A stretch of DNA of 64,000 bases, taken from Streptococcus suis (GTDB lineage Bacteria > Bacillota > Bacilli > Lactobacillales > Streptococcaceae). The translations under genes were made by a program, and so were the position numbers. The stretch lies in NCBI RefSeq assembly GCF_002960445.1, contig NZ_POJD01000195.1, positions 1 through 64,000 on the forward strand, given 5' to 3'. Numbering within the stretch: the stretch's first letter is position 1; the number at the start of each line of letters is the position of its first letter. Below, piece after piece: positions 17,160 to 26,709 of the stretch. The notes beneath the pieces were generated by a model. The model ran no database searches and was not told the origin of the DNA. It saw only the letters and a program-made list of their open reading frames with translations.

Positions 17160-17717
17160 TTAAGCGCGTGATACGTAAGTTCCCTCAGCTGTGTTAATCA
17201 CAAGTTTTTGACCTGCTTCGATAAAGTCTGGTACGTTTACCACCAAACCTGTTTCCATTGTAGCTGGTTTCCCTGAACCAGTCACTGTAGCACCTTTGAT
17301 AGATGGTTGGGTTTCTGCTACAACCAATTCAACAGTTGTTGGTACAGTCACACCGATTACTTCTGTTCCGTAGAACTGGATTTTCACATCTGAGTTTTCC
17401 AAGATGTAGAGCAATTCTTCTTTGATGGTTGCTACTGGAATTTCATACTGGTCGTAAGTTTCAGTATTCATGAAGAAAGCTGTGTCATCCATTTGGTAGA
17501 GATATTGTGCTGGAACAGTTTCGATGATGGCTTGTTCAAATTTTTCATCTGGACGGTAAGTTGTATCGAAGGTTGAACCTGTACGCACATCACGCAATTT
17601 CATACGCATGATGGTGTTCCCCTTACCTGGCTTGTGGTGGCTAGCTTCCAAAACCTTAATCAATTTACCTTCCGCTTCAAAGGTCATACCTGCTCTAAGT
17701 TTACTTGCTTCAATCAT
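17160..17717 (-). CDS. efp: Translation elongation factor P
   Basis: 185-residue three-domain EF-P, which relieves ribosome stalling at polyproline stretches. The KOW-like domain I contains the loop HKPGKGNT with the conserved Lys (Lys32) at its tip, the position modified in many bacteria. Domains II/III contain [17 protein letters not shown] and [20 protein letters not shown], diagnostic of EF-P. It is first in the efp-asp23-nusB run, 64 bp downstream of pepP. Confidence 0.97.
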   Translation of the reverse strand: MIEASKLRAGMTFEAEGKLIKVLEASHHKPGKGNTIMRMKLRDVRTGSTFDTTYRPDEKFEQAIIETVPAQYLYQMDDTAFFMNTETYDQYEIPVATIKEELLYILENSDVKIQFYGTEVIGVTVPTTVELVVAETQPSIKGATVTGSGKPATMETGLVVNVPDFIEAGQKLVINTAEGTYVSRA

Positions 17718-17781
17718 TGTATTGAATACCTCTTCAAAATTTTATTTATTCGTTTTATTTTACCATAAACTGTCAAATTTC

Positions 17782-18843
17782 TCAAATGACAATCAATTCT
17801 TTTGGAGCCAAGGTCAAGACTTCGCAACCTGTTTCCGTAATCAAGAGGTCATCTTCGATACGAACACCGTACTTATCATCCAAATAGATGCCAGGCTCAT
17901 CCGTCAAGACCATACCAGCCTTGATTGGCTCGTCAGATTTTCCAAAGTAAGGATATTCATGAATGTCCAAGCCAATCCCGTGCCCAATCCCGTGTGTAAA
18001 GTTGGCTCCATAACCAGCCGCATTGATAATCTCACGAGGAATAGCGTCAAACTCACGGTAAGTCACACCTTCTTTGGCCTGGTCAATCAAGGCCTTGTTG
18101 GCACGCAAGACCACATCGTAAATCTCGCGCTCTTGGTCGGTCACATGTCCGATATGGATGGTCCGTGTCATATCGCTGACATAATGCTGGTAGTAGCAAC
18201 CAAAGTCCAAGGTCAGTGTTTCACCCGTTTGGATAACTTTTTCTGAAGCTCTTCCATGAGGCATAGCAGAGCGGTAGCCAGATGCCACGATGAACTCAAA
18301 CGATGCCCCTTCGGCACCTAGTTGGCGCATGCGATGGTCAAGGAAATGATTAACATCCATCTCAGTCGTCTGACCTGGCTTGATAAAGTCAAGAACATCA
18401 ATGAAGGCCTGGTCTGAAATCTGACATGCACGGCGAATAGTCGCAATTTCCTTCTCGTCCTTAATCATACGCAAGTCTTCGATAAAGTTTGACATAGCAA
18501 CCAACTGATACCCCTCAAAAATACTAGTCAGACTTTGATAGAAACCATAGGTCACCTGGCTATCAAAACCAATTTTTTCAAGGCCATCTTCCTTTATCAC
18601 CTTTGCAATCTCTTCAAGGGCAAAACGGCTATCAATAATATCAAATCCCTGCACTGTAGCCTTGGCAATCAAGGTATAGCGTGCATCGGTCACAAACAAG
18701 CGACGCTTGCCACTGATGAAGACAGTCGCCTCAGTTCCCCAAAAATCAGTTAGGTAGTAAATATTGTTCTGTCCCGTTACCAAAATCCCATCCACATCAG
18801 ATTGGGCTAATTTTGTCTCAAATTTTTCCACACGCGCTTGCAT
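17782..18843 (-). CDS. pepP: Xaa-Pro aminopeptidase (M24 family)
   Basis: 353-residue metallopeptidase that removes N-terminal residues preceding proline or hydrolyses Xaa-Pro dipeptides. A creatinase N-terminal domain (1-125) is followed by the M24 pita-bread domain. The metal ligands are seen as TLDFGCYYQHYVSDMTRT (two Asp), THGIGHGIGLDIHE (His) and DEPGIY and GVRIEDD (two Glu). It sits directly upstream of efp, as in many Firmicutes. PepP against PepQ specificity cannot be settled by eye. Its promoter is at 18870-18898. Confidence 0.9.
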   Translation of the reverse strand: MQARVEKFETKLAQSDVDGILVTGQNNIYYLTDFWGTEATVFISGKRRLFVTDARYTLIAKATVQGFDIIDSRFALEEIAKVIKEDGLEKIGFDSQVTYGFYQSLTSIFEGYQLVAMSNFIEDLRMIKDEKEIATIRRACQISDQAFIDVLDFIKPGQTTEMDVNHFLDHRMRQLGAEGASFEFIVASGYRSAMPHGRASEKVIQTGETLTLDFGCYYQHYVSDMTRTIHIGHVTDQEREIYDVVLRANKALIDQAKEGVTYREFDAIPREIINAAGYGANFTHGIGHGIGLDIHEYPYFGKSDEPIKAGMVLTDEPGIYLDDKYGVRIEDDLLITETGCEVLTLAPKELIVI

Positions 18844-18869
18844 AAGCTACCTCCAAAGATTTTGTAACT

Positions 18870-18898
18870 ATTATAGCAGAAATAAATCGAAACACCAA
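18870..18898 (-). promoter_or_regulatory. pepP promoter
   Basis: Minus strand: -35 TTGGTG (18893-18898), 17-nt spacer, -10 TATAAT (18870-18875) with TGC as extended -10. It probably drives pepP-efp-asp23-nusB. Confidence 0.75.
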
Positions 18899-18912
18899 TT
18901 GTTTCCAGCAAG

Positions 18913-18938
18913 CAAAAAAGCCGCTAGAGCGACTTTTG
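18913..18938 (-). terminator. uvrA terminator
   Basis: AAAAGTCGCT / AGCGGCTTTTTT stem with a T tract on the minus strand, shortly after the uvrA stop. Confidence 0.8.
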
Positions 18939-18942
18939 TAAC

Positions 18943-21771
18943 TTATAACTTCAACTTGGTTTTCAAATACTGGCCTGTAAAGCTGGCTGGGTTGCTAGCT
19001 ACTTCTTCTGGTGTGCCTGTCGCAACAACAGTACCACCGCCGACACCGCCTTCTGGTCCCATGTCGATAATGTGGTCAGCTGTCTTGATCACATCCAGAT
19101 TGTGCTCGATGACCAGCACGGTATTGCCATCATCAACAAAGCGGGCCAAGACCTTGAGCAACTGGGCAATGTCCTCTGTGTGAAGACCTGTCGTCGGCTC
19201 ATCCAAGATATAGAGGGACTTACCAGTTGACCGCTTGTGGAGTTCAGAAGCCAACTTCATCCGCTGGGCTTCCCCACCTGATAGGGTGGTTGCTGGCTGA
19301 CCTAGAGTAACATAGCCCAAACCCACATCTTGAATGGTGCGGAGTTTCCGCTCAATTTTAGGAATGTGTTTGAAGAATTCGACCGCATCATTGACCGTCA
19401 TATCAAGGACTTGGGCGATATTTTTCTCCTTGTAATGTACTTCCAAGGTTTCAGAGTTATAACGGTGACCATGGCAGACTTCGCAAGGAACAAAGACATC
19501 TGGCAAGAAATGCATTTCAATCTTGATAATCCCGTCACCAGAACAAGCCTCACAGCGTCCACCTTTGACGTTAAAAGAGAACCGTCCCTTCTTGTAGCCA
19601 CGAATCTTGGCTTCATTGGTCTGGGCAAAAAGGTCCCGAATATCGTCAAAAACACCTGTATAGGTGGCTGGATTGGAACGCGGTGTCCGTCCAATCGGAC
19701 TTTGGTCAATATCAATCAAGCGATCCAAGTGTTCGATTCCTGAAATAGACTTGAACTTACCTGGCTTGTCCGAATTGCGATTGAGTTTCTGGGCAATGGC
19801 TTTTTTCAAAATGGAGTTGACCAGAGTTGATTTACCTGAGCCAGACACCCCTGTCACCGCTACAAATTTCCCAAGCGGGAACCGAACAGTCACATCTTGC
19901 AGGTTGTTTTCCTTGGCACCTATCACCTCTAGGAAACGACCATTGCCAACACGACGGTCTAGAGGTACAGGAATTTCACGTTTGCCAGACAGGTACTGGC
20001 CTGTGATGGATTTTTTATTTTTAGCTACTTGGGCAGGCGTTCCAGAGGCCACGATTTCTCCACCGAAGACACCCGCACCTGGACCGATATCAATCAGCCA
20101 ATCCGCCTCCCGCATGGTGTCCTCGTCATGTTCCACCACAATCAGGGTATTGCCCAAATCACGCATCTTTTTCAGGCTGGCAATGAGACGATCATTGTCC
20201 CGCTGGTGCAGACCAATCGACGGCTCGTCCAGAATATAGAGAACACCTGACAGGTTGGACCCAATCTGGGTCGCCAAACGAATCCGCTGGCTCTCACCAC
20301 CAGACAATGTCCCTGCAGCTCGCGAAAGCGTCAGATAATTGAGACCAACGTTATTTAGGAAGCTTAGACGATCCTTGATTTCCTTGACAATGGGCGTCGC
20401 AATCGTCGCTTCATTTTCAGACAAGGTCAGATTTTCAATGACTTGCAAATGATCCGCTACAGACAAGTCAGATAACTGCCCAATATGAAGTCCCTGCTCG
20501 CCACCAACTTTAACAGACAGGGCTTGGTCATTGAGGCGATAGCCGTGGCAGGTTCCACAGGTCAGCTCATTCATGTAAGTCTTCATAACCGTACGTGTGT
20601 AATCACTGTTGGTTTCACGGTAGCGGCGGTTGATATTGGTAATCAAACCTTCAAAGGGAATATCGATATCACGCACCCCACCGAATTCATTTTCATAATG
20701 GAAATGGAATTCTTTCCCGTCAGAACCGTTGAAAATCAGGTTCTTCTCCTCTTCCGTCAATTCCTCAAAAGGCTTGTCCATGTCCACACCAAAATGGTTC
20801 ATGGCCTGTTCCAACATCTGCGGATAGTAGTTAGAAGAAATAGGATTCCACGGAGCCAAGGCACCGTCACGCAAGGTCTTGCTGGCATCTGGGACAATCA
20901 AATCCGTATCCACTTCCAGCTTCATGCCCAAACCGTCACAGTCGCTACAAGACCCAAAAGGAGCATTGAAAGAGAAGAGGCGAGGCTCCAACTCAGGCAC
21001 CGTAAAGCCACAAACTGGGCAGGCATAGTACTCAGAGAAGAGCAGTTCCTTCTCGTCCATGGTGTCAATGATGACATAGCCGTCCGCAATCCGCAAGGCA
21101 GCTTCGATAGAATCGAAGAGCCGCGAGCGAATACCTTCTTTGATGACAATCCGATCGACTACGACTTCGATATTATGAGCCTTGCTCTTGGACAACTCAG
21201 GCACTTCCGACACATCATAGACATCACCATTGACACGAACCCGAACATAGCCGTCCTTCTGCACTTTCTCAAAAATGGTCTTGTGTTGCCCCTTTTTCTT
21301 ACGAACAATCGGAGCTAGAATCTGCAATCGTTGACGCTCTGGCAATTCCAAAACTTCATCAACAATCTGCTCAACCGACGAAGCCGCAATGGCACCATGC
21401 CCATTGATACAGTACGGTGTCCCCACTCTTGCATAAAGCAGACGAAGATAGTCATTGATTTCTGTTGCCGTTCCAACTGTCGAACGCGGATTCCGCGACG
21501 TCGTTTTTTGGTCAATGGAAATAGCAGGGCTGAGACCCTCTATGGAATCCACATCAGGCTTGTCCATGTTGCCCAAGAACTGACGAGCATAGGCTGAAAG
21601 ACTTTCCACATACCGACGTTGGCCTTCGGCATACAGGGTGTCAAAAGCCAAACTCGACTTACCAGAGCCTGACAACCCAGTCACCACCACCAACTTCTCA
21701 CGCGGAATGGTCACATCAATATTTTTTAAATTATGGGCACGCGCCCCATGAATCACAATATTTTCTTGCAT
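18943..21771 (-). CDS. uvrA: Excinuclease ABC subunit UvrA
   Basis: 942-residue DNA-damage recognition ATPase of nucleotide excision repair. Two ABC modules are visible: Walker [13 protein letters not shown] near 33 and [12 protein letters not shown] near 640, each with an LSGGE-Q signature and a Walker B ([20 protein letters not shown]). Zinc-binding CxxC pairs occur at CPVCGF/CSDCDG and [15 protein letters not shown]. Length is normal. The ATG at 21771 has no recognisable SD, and the gene is preceded by a roughly 470-nt leader containing repeat elements and short open frames. Confidence 0.98.
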   Translation of the reverse strand: MQENIVIHGARAHNLKNIDVTIPREKLVVVTGLSGSGKSSLAFDTLYAEGQRRYVESLSAYARQFLGNMDKPDVDSIEGLSPAISIDQKTTSRNPRSTVGTATEINDYLRLLYARVGTPYCINGHGAIAASSVEQIVDEVLELPERQRLQILAPIVRKKKGQHKTIFEKVQKDGYVRVRVNGDVYDVSEVPELSKSKAHNIEVVVDRIVIKEGIRSRLFDSIEAALRIADGYVIIDTMDEKELLFSEYYACPVCGFTVPELEPRLFSFNAPFGSCSDCDGLGMKLEVDTDLIVPDASKTLRDGALAPWNPISSNYYPQMLEQAMNHFGVDMDKPFEELTEEEKNLIFNGSDGKEFHFHYENEFGGVRDIDIPFEGLITNINRRYRETNSDYTRTVMKTYMNELTCGTCHGYRLNDQALSVKVGGEQGLHIGQLSDLSVADHLQVIENLTLSENEATIATPIVKEIKDRLSFLNNVGLNYLTLSRAAGTLSGGESQRIRLATQIGSNLSGVLYILDEPSIGLHQRDNDRLIASLKKMRDLGNTLIVVEHDEDTMREADWLIDIGPGAGVFGGEIVASGTPAQVAKNKKSITGQYLSGKREIPVPLDRRVGNGRFLEVIGAKENNLQDVTVRFPLGKFVAVTGVSGSGKSTLVNSILKKAIAQKLNRNSDKPGKFKSISGIEHLDRLIDIDQSPIGRTPRSNPATYTGVFDDIRDLFAQTNEAKIRGYKKGRFSFNVKGGRCEACSGDGIIKIEMHFLPDVFVPCEVCHGHRYNSETLEVHYKEKNIAQVLDMTVNDAVEFFKHIPKIERKLRTIQDVGLGYVTLGQPATTLSGGEAQRMKLASELHKRSTGKSLYILDEPTTGLHTEDIAQLLKVLARFVDDGNTVLVIEHNLDVIKTADHIIDMGPEGGVGGGTVVATGTPEEVASNPASFTGQYLKTKLKL

Positions 21772-21960
21772 AACATGATATAAGTGCGTTCACAAGATAA
21801 CTGGTGACGGTCAACTAGCTCCGCATCATCAGACGAAACTGCCTATGGGCAATTTCTATATCTTGTATTAGCTCGATTTTCAAAAAATATCGTTTTGAAA
21901 ATCTCACGTCAAGAAACCGTATAAAACTCGACGCTTTTAGCACGCATTCAAATCCTTTCT
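21772..21960 (-). repeat. Spacer element, copy 2 of the uvrA leader
   Basis: Begins on the minus strand with AGAAAGGATTTGA followed at once by an ATG (21947) that opens a 12-codon frame, MRAKSVEFYTVS, ending at 21909. It contains a perfect 11-bp hairpin (21875-21885 with 21893-21903, loop AATATCG) and a smaller GAAA-TGCC/GGCA-TTTC hairpin, then runs to the uvrA ATG without an SD. Its left end matches copy 1 (AGAAAGGAWTTGAA, then GCTAAA). Confidence 0.5.
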
Positions 21961-21961
21961 A

Positions 21962-22178
21962 AAGATACAAAGACCGTAAAACGCACAGTCAAAATAGGCG
22001 GTAAGCCCGAAATCTGTGATTTCGAAGACGCACCCCGTCAAGACAACTAGTGCTTTCACAGGTCGAAAACCGAAGAAAGTACAGATGTCTACGACGTAGA
22101 AACCAGTTCCCATACTTATTCCATAAAGAAACTAGTACTTTTTGACACTGCATTTAGCCCGTGTTCAATTCCTTTCTT
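21962..22178 (-). repeat. Spacer element, copy 1 of the uvrA leader, with a 54-codon frame
   Basis: Minus strand: begins AAGAAAGGAATTGAACAC and ends CTTTGTATCTTT at 21961-21972, next to copy 2. It holds small hairpins (TCTACGTCGTAGA; GAAATC/GATTTC) and an open frame from ATG 22153 to the TGA at 21989, 54 residues and Arg-rich (it includes WFLRRRHLYFLRF). That ATG has only a distant SD, so translation is doubtful. The element resembles the spacers before pdhC, lpdA and sufB. Confidence 0.45.
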
Positions 22179-22247
22179 AAGAGGCTCTAGCTGTACCATG
22201 AGAGATTAGAAAAAGTCCGTACAACTTACTCACTTAAATGTCTTCAT

Positions 22248-22253
22248 ATTATA
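22248..22253 (-). promoter_or_regulatory. Candidate uvrA -10
   Basis: Minus strand TGATATAAT with a weak -35. If used, the uvrA mRNA has a leader of about 470 nt. It lies back to back with the corA -10. Confidence 0.5.
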
Positions 22254-22294
22254 TCACAATTCTGCATAAAAGCTTTCCGTAACGACACATTTTT

Positions 22295-22303
22295 TGGTAT
22301 AAT
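22295..22303 (+). promoter_or_regulatory. corA extended -10
   Basis: TGGTATAAT, 43 bp before the corA ATG; the -35 region (about 22275-22280) is weak. Confidence 0.65.
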
Positions 22304-22345
22304 AGAGGTTGCGTTAACGAAACAATTGCAAAAGGAGGGCGTCAT

Positions 22346-23290
22346 ATGAAACAGATTTTTCTATCAACCATGACTGATTTAGAAGAAATCCAAACCTTTG
22401 AACCTGGGGCTTGGATTAATTTGGTTAACCCCTCCCAGAGCGAATCAATGGAAGTGGCTGAACACTATAAGATTGATATCGCCGACCTACGGGCACCACT
22501 CGATGCGGAAGAATCTTCTCGTATCACCGTCGAAGATGATTACACACTAATCCTGGTTGACGTTCCTATTCTTGAGGAGCGAAATAACAAGACCTACTAT
22601 ATCACCATTCCGCTTGGTATTGTCTTGACCGAGGATGCCATTATTACAACTTGTTTAGAGCCTTTACCACTCTTTGACCAATTTATCCATCGGCGTTTGC
22701 GGAATTTCTTCACATTTATGAAATCTCGCTTCGTTTTCCAAATCCTCTACCGCAATGCCCAACTCTACTTGTCTGCCCTACGGACCATTGACAGAAAGAG
22801 CGAGGAGATTGAGAAACAACTCCACGAAGCCACTCGTAACGAAGAATTGATTGTTCTCATGGAATTGGAAAAAACCATTGTCTATTTCAAGGCCTCCCTC
22901 AAAACCAACGAACGTTTGGTCAAAAAGCTGGCTTCTTCTTCTCGCCTATTACGAAAATACGAAGAAGACGAAGATTTGTTGGAAGACACCCTGGTCGAAA
23001 CCCAACAGGCTATTGAGATGGCGGACATCTACGGTTCTATCCTGAACTCCATGACCCACGCCTTTGCATCCATCATTTCCAACAACCAGAATACCATCAT
23101 GAAAACCTTGGCTCTCATGACCATTGTCATGTCCATTCCAACCATGGTCTTCTCTGCCTATGGTATGAACTTTAAGGATAACATTATTCCCTTCAACGAT
23201 ATTCCCTATGCATTTTGGTGGATTATCCTCTTCGCCTTTGCCATCAGCTTATCATTAACCTTCTACTTCATTCGTAAGAGATGGTTCTAA
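22346..23290 (+). CDS. corA: CorA-family divalent cation (Mg2+) transporter
   Basis: 314-residue CorA-family channel. A cytoplasmic alpha/beta and helical funnel domain (1-250) is followed by two C-terminal membrane helices. The first helix ends in the hallmark YGMNF (about 285), the selectivity-loop motif, and the second precedes a basic tail (RKRWF). CorA pentamers let Mg2+ or related divalent cations enter down the gradient; the exact ion is not certain. AAAGGAGGG precedes the ATG. A DUF1129 membrane protein follows after 15 bp and is probably cotranscribed. Confidence 0.93.
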   Translation: MKQIFLSTMTDLEEIQTFEPGAWINLVNPSQSESMEVAEHYKIDIADLRAPLDAEESSRITVEDDYTLILVDVPILEERNNKTYYITIPLGIVLTEDAIITTCLEPLPLFDQFIHRRLRNFFTFMKSRFVFQILYRNAQLYLSALRTIDRKSEEIEKQLHEATRNEELIVLMELEKTIVYFKASLKTNERLVKKLASSSRLLRKYEEDEDLLEDTLVETQQAIEMADIYGSILNSMTHAFASIISNNQNTIMKTLALMTIVMSIPTMVFSAYGMNFKDNIIPFNDIPYAFWWIILFAFAISLSLTFYFIRKRWF

Positions 23291-23305
23291 CATTAGGAGA
23301 TTACA

Positions 23306-23962
23306 ATGTCATTTACAGAATTTAAAGAATTAACCAAGAAAAACCAGGAATTCATCCACATTGCCACCAACCAGCTCATCAAAGATGGTAAGTCTGATAG
23401 CGAAATTAAGGAACTGTTGGAAGAAATCTTGCCGACTATTATCGAGAAACAAAAAACTGGCGTAACAGCTCGCAATCTCTATGGAGCACCGAGTGAATGG
23501 GCGGCCAGCAAAACTCTTTCTGAACAAGAAAAGAAAGACCAAGTTGAATACAACGAAAATCCTTGGTTGATGTGGCTCGATTCCAGTCTCTTCATGCTTG
23601 CTATTATTGCAGGTATCAATGGATTGATGAACTTATTGGGACAAGGTGCCCAGTATGGCTTGTTCACTCTATTGGTCATTGGTTTTGGTGTCGGCGCAGG
23701 TATGTACTTCATGTACCACTTCGTTTACAGAGAACAAATCAAAACTGGTCAACGTCCTAAATTATTAAAAGCAATCCTCTTCCTCGGACTTGCTACGCTG
23801 GCATGGTCACTTGTCTTCCTCTTGGCAGCACTAATCCCTGCTAGCCTAAACCCTGTCTTGCCTCCACTTGTTACCATTATTATTGGAGCTGCAGCTTTCG
23901 GTGCTCGCTACCTCTTGAAAAAGAAATACAATATCCGTAACGCAATGTCACCTGTACAATAA
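23306..23962 (+). CDS. DUF1129-family membrane protein
   Basis: 218 residues. The cytoplasmic N-terminal half is helical and charged (ends near 85), followed by four hydrophobic segments at about 92-112, 118-137, 153-175 and 180-200, and a basic C-terminus (RYLLKKKYNIRN). The arrangement fits the DUF1129 family found next to corA in streptococci. No function is established; coupling to corA suggests a role in cation transport or membrane stress, which is inference only. AGGAG lies 6 nt before the ATG, and a terminator follows. Confidence 0.82.
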   Translation: MSFTEFKELTKKNQEFIHIATNQLIKDGKSDSEIKELLEEILPTIIEKQKTGVTARNLYGAPSEWAASKTLSEQEKKDQVEYNENPWLMWLDSSLFMLAIIAGINGLMNLLGQGAQYGLFTLLVIGFGVGAGMYFMYHFVYREQIKTGQRPKLLKAILFLGLATLAWSLVFLLAALIPASLNPVLPPLVTIIIGAAAFGARYLLKKKYNIRNAMSPVQ

Positions 23963-23969
23963 TAAACAA

Positions 23970-24002
23970 AAGGCGATTGGTCTATCCAGTCGCCTTGTTT
24001 TT
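23970..24002 (+). terminator. corA-DUF1129 terminator
   Basis: AAGGCGA / TCGCCTT arms extended by TGG/CCA, followed by a T tract. Confidence 0.85.
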
Positions 24003-24034
24003 ATCCATGGATACTGGCTTCCCCCAGTCTACTT

Positions 24035-24372
24035 AGAGCAAGCGAAAAAGACCCGTCAGGGTCTCAATTCGCCTTCTAATTTCCGAGCTCATGAAAAAAC
24101 AGTCCATACTGTTCTTGCGCTTTTCGCATTTCTAGAGCGCAAGAAAAAATGACCCGTTGGGGTCTCAATTCGCCTTCTAATTTCCGAGCTCATGAAAAAA
24201 CAGTCCATACTGTTATTGCGCTTTTCACATTTCTAGAGCGCAAGAAAAAATGACCCGTTGGGGTCTCAATTCGCCTTCTAATTTCCGAGCTCATGAAAAA
24301 ATGACCCATACTGTTATTGCGCTTTTCGCATTTCTAGAGCGCAAGCTAAAAAGACCCGTCAGGGTCTTTTTA
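24035..24372. repeat. 101-bp tandem repeat array ending in the rpsR terminator
   Basis: The motif GACCC-4nt-GGGTC starts at 24050, 24151, 24252 and 24353, a constant period of 101 bp (three full units and a partial fourth). Each unit also carries GAGCTC, ACAGT-ccat-ACTGT (altered in unit 3) and a GCGC...GAGCGC segment. The last motif, followed by T5 on the minus strand, is the terminator of rpsR. The array looks like a terminator region copied in tandem. Confidence 0.85.
24350..24372 (-). terminator. rpsF-ssb-rpsR operon terminator
   Basis: AAAAAGACCC-gtca-GGGTCTTTTT directly after the rpsR stop; the proximal member of the 101-bp array. Confidence 0.85.
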
Positions 24373-24612
24373 CTAATCTTCGTTTACGAATGGTAGCAAT
24401 GCCATTACGCGAGCACGTTTGATAGCTGTTGTTACTTTACGTTGGTTTTTAGCTGAAGTTCCAGTTACACGGCGTGGAAGAATTTTTCCACGTTCAGAAA
24501 TGAAACGGCTAAGAAGCTCAGTATCTTTGTAATCAACATATTCAATTTTGTTAGCTGCGATATAGTCAACTTTTTTACGGCGTTTGAAGCCGCCACGACG
24601 TTGTTGAGCCAT
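24373..24612 (-). CDS. rpsR: 30S ribosomal protein S18
   Basis: 79-residue S18 with the basic N-terminus ([13 protein letters not shown]) and conserved core [19 protein letters not shown] followed by [20 protein letters not shown]. It binds 16S rRNA as a heterodimer with S6, which is encoded two genes upstream in the same operon. Length and sequence are typical. It is the last gene of rpsF-ssb-rpsR. Confidence 0.98.
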   Translation of the reverse strand: MAQQRRGGFKRRKKVDYIAANKIEYVDYKDTELLSRFISERGKILPRRVTGTSAKNQRKVTTAIKRARVMALLPFVNED

Positions 24613-24643
24613 GTGTGTTCTCCTTTATATTATTATTTCAGAC

Positions 24644-25138
24644 CTAGAATGGTAGGTCATCGTCTGATATATCCATTGGATTACTAGCTCCAAATGGACT
24701 TTCTTCTCTAGCGAAGTTAGGTGTAGATTGTGCAGGTGCTTGATAAGGTGAGTTATAGTCGTTCCCAGCAGCAAATGAATTACCAGCTGAATAAGCACCA
24801 CCTTGACCTTCACGAGCAGTACGGCTTTCCAAGAGTTGGAAACTATCCGCAAGCACCTCAGTCACGTAGACACGTTGTCCCTGTTGGTTATCATAGCTAC
24901 GAGTCTGAATACGACCAGTAATACCAATCAGAGCACCTTTCTTAGCCCAATTCGCCAAATTCTCAGCTTGTTGACGCCAAATGACTACGTTGATAAAATC
25001 CGTTTCACGCTCACCGTTTTGATTTTTAAAATTGCGGTTAACTGCCAGACTAAAAGTCGCAACAGCCTGGTTAGACGGAGTATAACGAAGTTCTGCATCA
25101 CGGGTCATACGACCAACCAATACTACATTATTTATCAT
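24644..25138 (-). CDS. ssb: Single-stranded DNA-binding protein
   Basis: 164-residue SSB. The OB fold covers residues 1-105 ([41 protein letters not shown]), followed by a Gly/Gln/Ser-rich flexible linker and the acidic C-terminal tip DISDDDLPF, which recruits repair and replication partners. It sits between the S6 and S18 genes as in most Firmicutes, 11 bp downstream of rpsF. Confidence 0.98.
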   Translation of the reverse strand: MINNVVLVGRMTRDAELRYTPSNQAVATFSLAVNRNFKNQNGERETDFINVVIWRQQAENLANWAKKGALIGITGRIQTRSYDNQQGQRVYVTEVLADSFQLLESRTAREGQGGAYSAGNSFAAGNDYNSPYQAPAQSTPNFAREESPFGASNPMDISDDDLPF

Positions 25139-25149
25139 AATCTACCTTC

Positions 25150-25440
25150 TTACGCGTCAAGTTTGACAATCATGTGACGAAGAATGTCGCCGTTGATTTT
25201 TGACAAACGGTCAAACTCTTTAAGAGCTTCATCGTTGTTTGCTTCAACGTTAACGATGTGGTACAAACCTTCGCGGAAATCTTTGATTTCGTATGCAAGG
25301 CGACGTTTTTCCCATGCTTTTGATTCAACGATTGTTGCACCGTTGTCAGTCAAGATAGAGTCAAAGCGTGCTACCAAAGCGTTTTTAGCTTCTTCTTCAA
25401 TGTTTGGACGAATAATATAAAGAATTTCGTATTTAGCCAT
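25150..25440 (-). CDS. rpsF: 30S ribosomal protein S6
   Basis: 96-residue S6 with [17 protein letters not shown] at the N-terminus and [20 protein letters not shown] in the core. It pairs with S18 on the 30S platform. An SD (AAGGAGG) precedes the ATG. It is first in the operon with a promoter at 25514-25541 and a hairpin in the leader; S6-S18 binding to such leaders is a known autoregulation route in other bacteria. Confidence 0.98.
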   Translation of the reverse strand: MAKYEILYIIRPNIEEEAKNALVARFDSILTDNGATIVESKAWEKRRLAYEIKDFREGLYHIVNVEANNDEALKEFDRLSKINGDILRHMIVKLDA

Positions 25441-25467
25441 TGATATGTTCCTCCTTTTGGTCTAATG

Positions 25468-25488
25468 ACTCATGGTCTAGCCACGAGT
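25468..25488 (-). promoter_or_regulatory. rpsF leader hairpin
   Basis: ACTCGTGG / CCATGAGT arms (one G-U pair) with a 5-nt loop in the rpsF leader, about 20 nt before the SD. The position suits an S6:S18 autoregulatory leader, but I cannot confirm the consensus bulge. Confidence 0.4.
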
Positions 25489-25513
25489 AAGTGAGGGATA
25501 CTCACAGAAAATA

Positions 25514-25541
25514 ATTATACCATAATATAGAAAATGTGCAA
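25514..25541 (-). promoter_or_regulatory. rpsF operon promoter
   Basis: Minus strand: -35 TTGCAC (25536-25541), 16-nt spacer, -10 TATAAT (25514-25519) with TGG as extended -10. Confidence 0.75.
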
Positions 25542-25581
25542 GTGAAAAGGGCTTACTGAAAACAATTTCACGAAAAGAAAA

Positions 25582-25605
25582 GACTATCCAAGTTCATGGA
25601 CAGTC
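25582..25605 (-). terminator. lplA terminator
   Basis: GACTGTCCA / TGGATAGTC arms with a 6-nt loop and TTTTCTTTTC on the minus strand, just after the lplA stop. Confidence 0.75.
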
Positions 25606-25612
25606 TGATAGA

Positions 25613-26602
25613 TTAAGCTACAATCGCTTTTGCCACTTCTTCTGTTGTCATGCGTGAGAAATAGTGAGCTGTGTCGATTTCTTGCAATTTTGCAAGCACA
25701 TCTGCATACTCGTAACGAGTACCTACCAACAAGTCTTCGATGTCCGATACATCACCAATTCCGAAGAAATCTCCGTAAATCTTGATAGATTCGATGACTG
25801 ATTTTTCAGCCTTGATGTAGGTTGTGATTTTACCAGCCGGGTAACGAACACTACGCTCCACAGTGTATTCTGGTGTTTGACCGTAGGTCCAATCCCAAGT
25901 CGCAAATTGGGTATCACGGATTTCTTGGATACGAGCCAAATCATCTTCTGACAAGACATACTCATCCATGTCTGGGTATTCTTGCTTCATTTGGTTGAGG
26001 ATGGCATCCTTGAACTCCAGAACAGTCATCTTCTCTGGCAATTCATTGTTGATGTTGGTCACACGGGCACGGACTGACTTGACCCCCTTGGACTCAATCT
26101 TGTCCTTGCTGACTTTAAGAGCACTTGCTAGGACAGACATGTCCACATCAAAGAGCAGGCAACCGTGGTGCATCATACGGCCTTTAGCGTAAGCTTGGGC
26201 ATTACCACAAATTTTCTTTCCATCAATTTCCAGGTCATTACGGCCTGTGAAATTGGCCTCTACACCTAATGTAGCGAGGGTATCAATCACTGGTTTAGAG
26301 AAGGTCTTGAAGTCAAAGGCTCCTTCATCCGCCTTGTTTGAAATAATAGTGTAGTTGAGGTTATTGAGATCATGGTAAACTGCGCCACCACCTGACAGAC
26401 GGCGAACCACATGGATGCCCTTTTCGTCTGTAAATTCCTTGTTGATTTCTTCAATGGCATTCTGGTGCTTACCGATAATGATGGCAGGCTCATTGATCCA
26501 GAGAATAAAAATCTCGTCGATATCTGTTAATTCCTTGAATGCATAGGCTTCCAGCGCAATGTTATAAGCTGGGTCATTGCTATTATTTACAATGTATTTC
26601 AT
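25613..26602 (-). CDS. lplA: Lipoate--protein ligase
   Basis: 329 residues: a biotin/lipoate ligase-type catalytic domain (about 25-240) and a C-terminal accessory domain. Seen are IIGKHQNAIEEIN, the RRLSGGGAVYHDLNN lipoyl-binding motif and the FTGRNDLEIDGKKICGNAQA segment with the catalytic Lys. It activates lipoate and attaches it to lipoyl domains. The 2-oxoacid dehydrogenase genes at 28551-34134, with two lipoyl-bearing subunits, are the obvious clients. Its own promoter is at 26633-26661. Confidence 0.95.
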   Translation of the reverse strand: MKYIVNNSNDPAYNIALEAYAFKELTDIDEIFILWINEPAIIIGKHQNAIEEINKEFTDEKGIHVVRRLSGGGAVYHDLNNLNYTIISNKADEGAFDFKTFSKPVIDTLATLGVEANFTGRNDLEIDGKKICGNAQAYAKGRMMHHGCLLFDVDMSVLASALKVSKDKIESKGVKSVRARVTNINNELPEKMTVLEFKDAILNQMKQEYPDMDEYVLSEDDLARIQEIRDTQFATWDWTYGQTPEYTVERSVRYPAGKITTYIKAEKSVIESIKIYGDFFGIGDVSDIEDLLVGTRYEYADVLAKLQEIDTAHYFSRMTTEEVAKAIVA

Positions 26603-26632
26603 GCAAAACTCCTTTATTGTTAACTAATTTTT

Positions 26633-26661
26633 ATTATAGTGGAAACGATAACAAAAGACAA
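26633..26661 (-). promoter_or_regulatory. lplA promoter
   Basis: Minus strand: -35 TTGTCT (26656-26661), 17-nt spacer, -10 TATAAT (26633-26638). Confidence 0.7.
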
Positions 26662-26709
26662 GCACTAGGCTTGATTTTCAATGGAAAACTTCCCTCCTGT
26701 CTGTTTTTA

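Noticed and set aside
20485..21318. 277-codon plus-strand open frame
   Set aside because: Fully antisense to uvrA, whose product is unmistakable; no SD or codon pattern of a gene.
21772..22250. Riboswitch upstream of uvrA
   Set aside because: I recognise no known aptamer core; the region is better described as two repeat-like spacers.
24035..24372. CRISPR array
   Set aside because: Units are contiguous 101-bp copies without unique spacers and contain terminator hairpins; no cas genes nearby.
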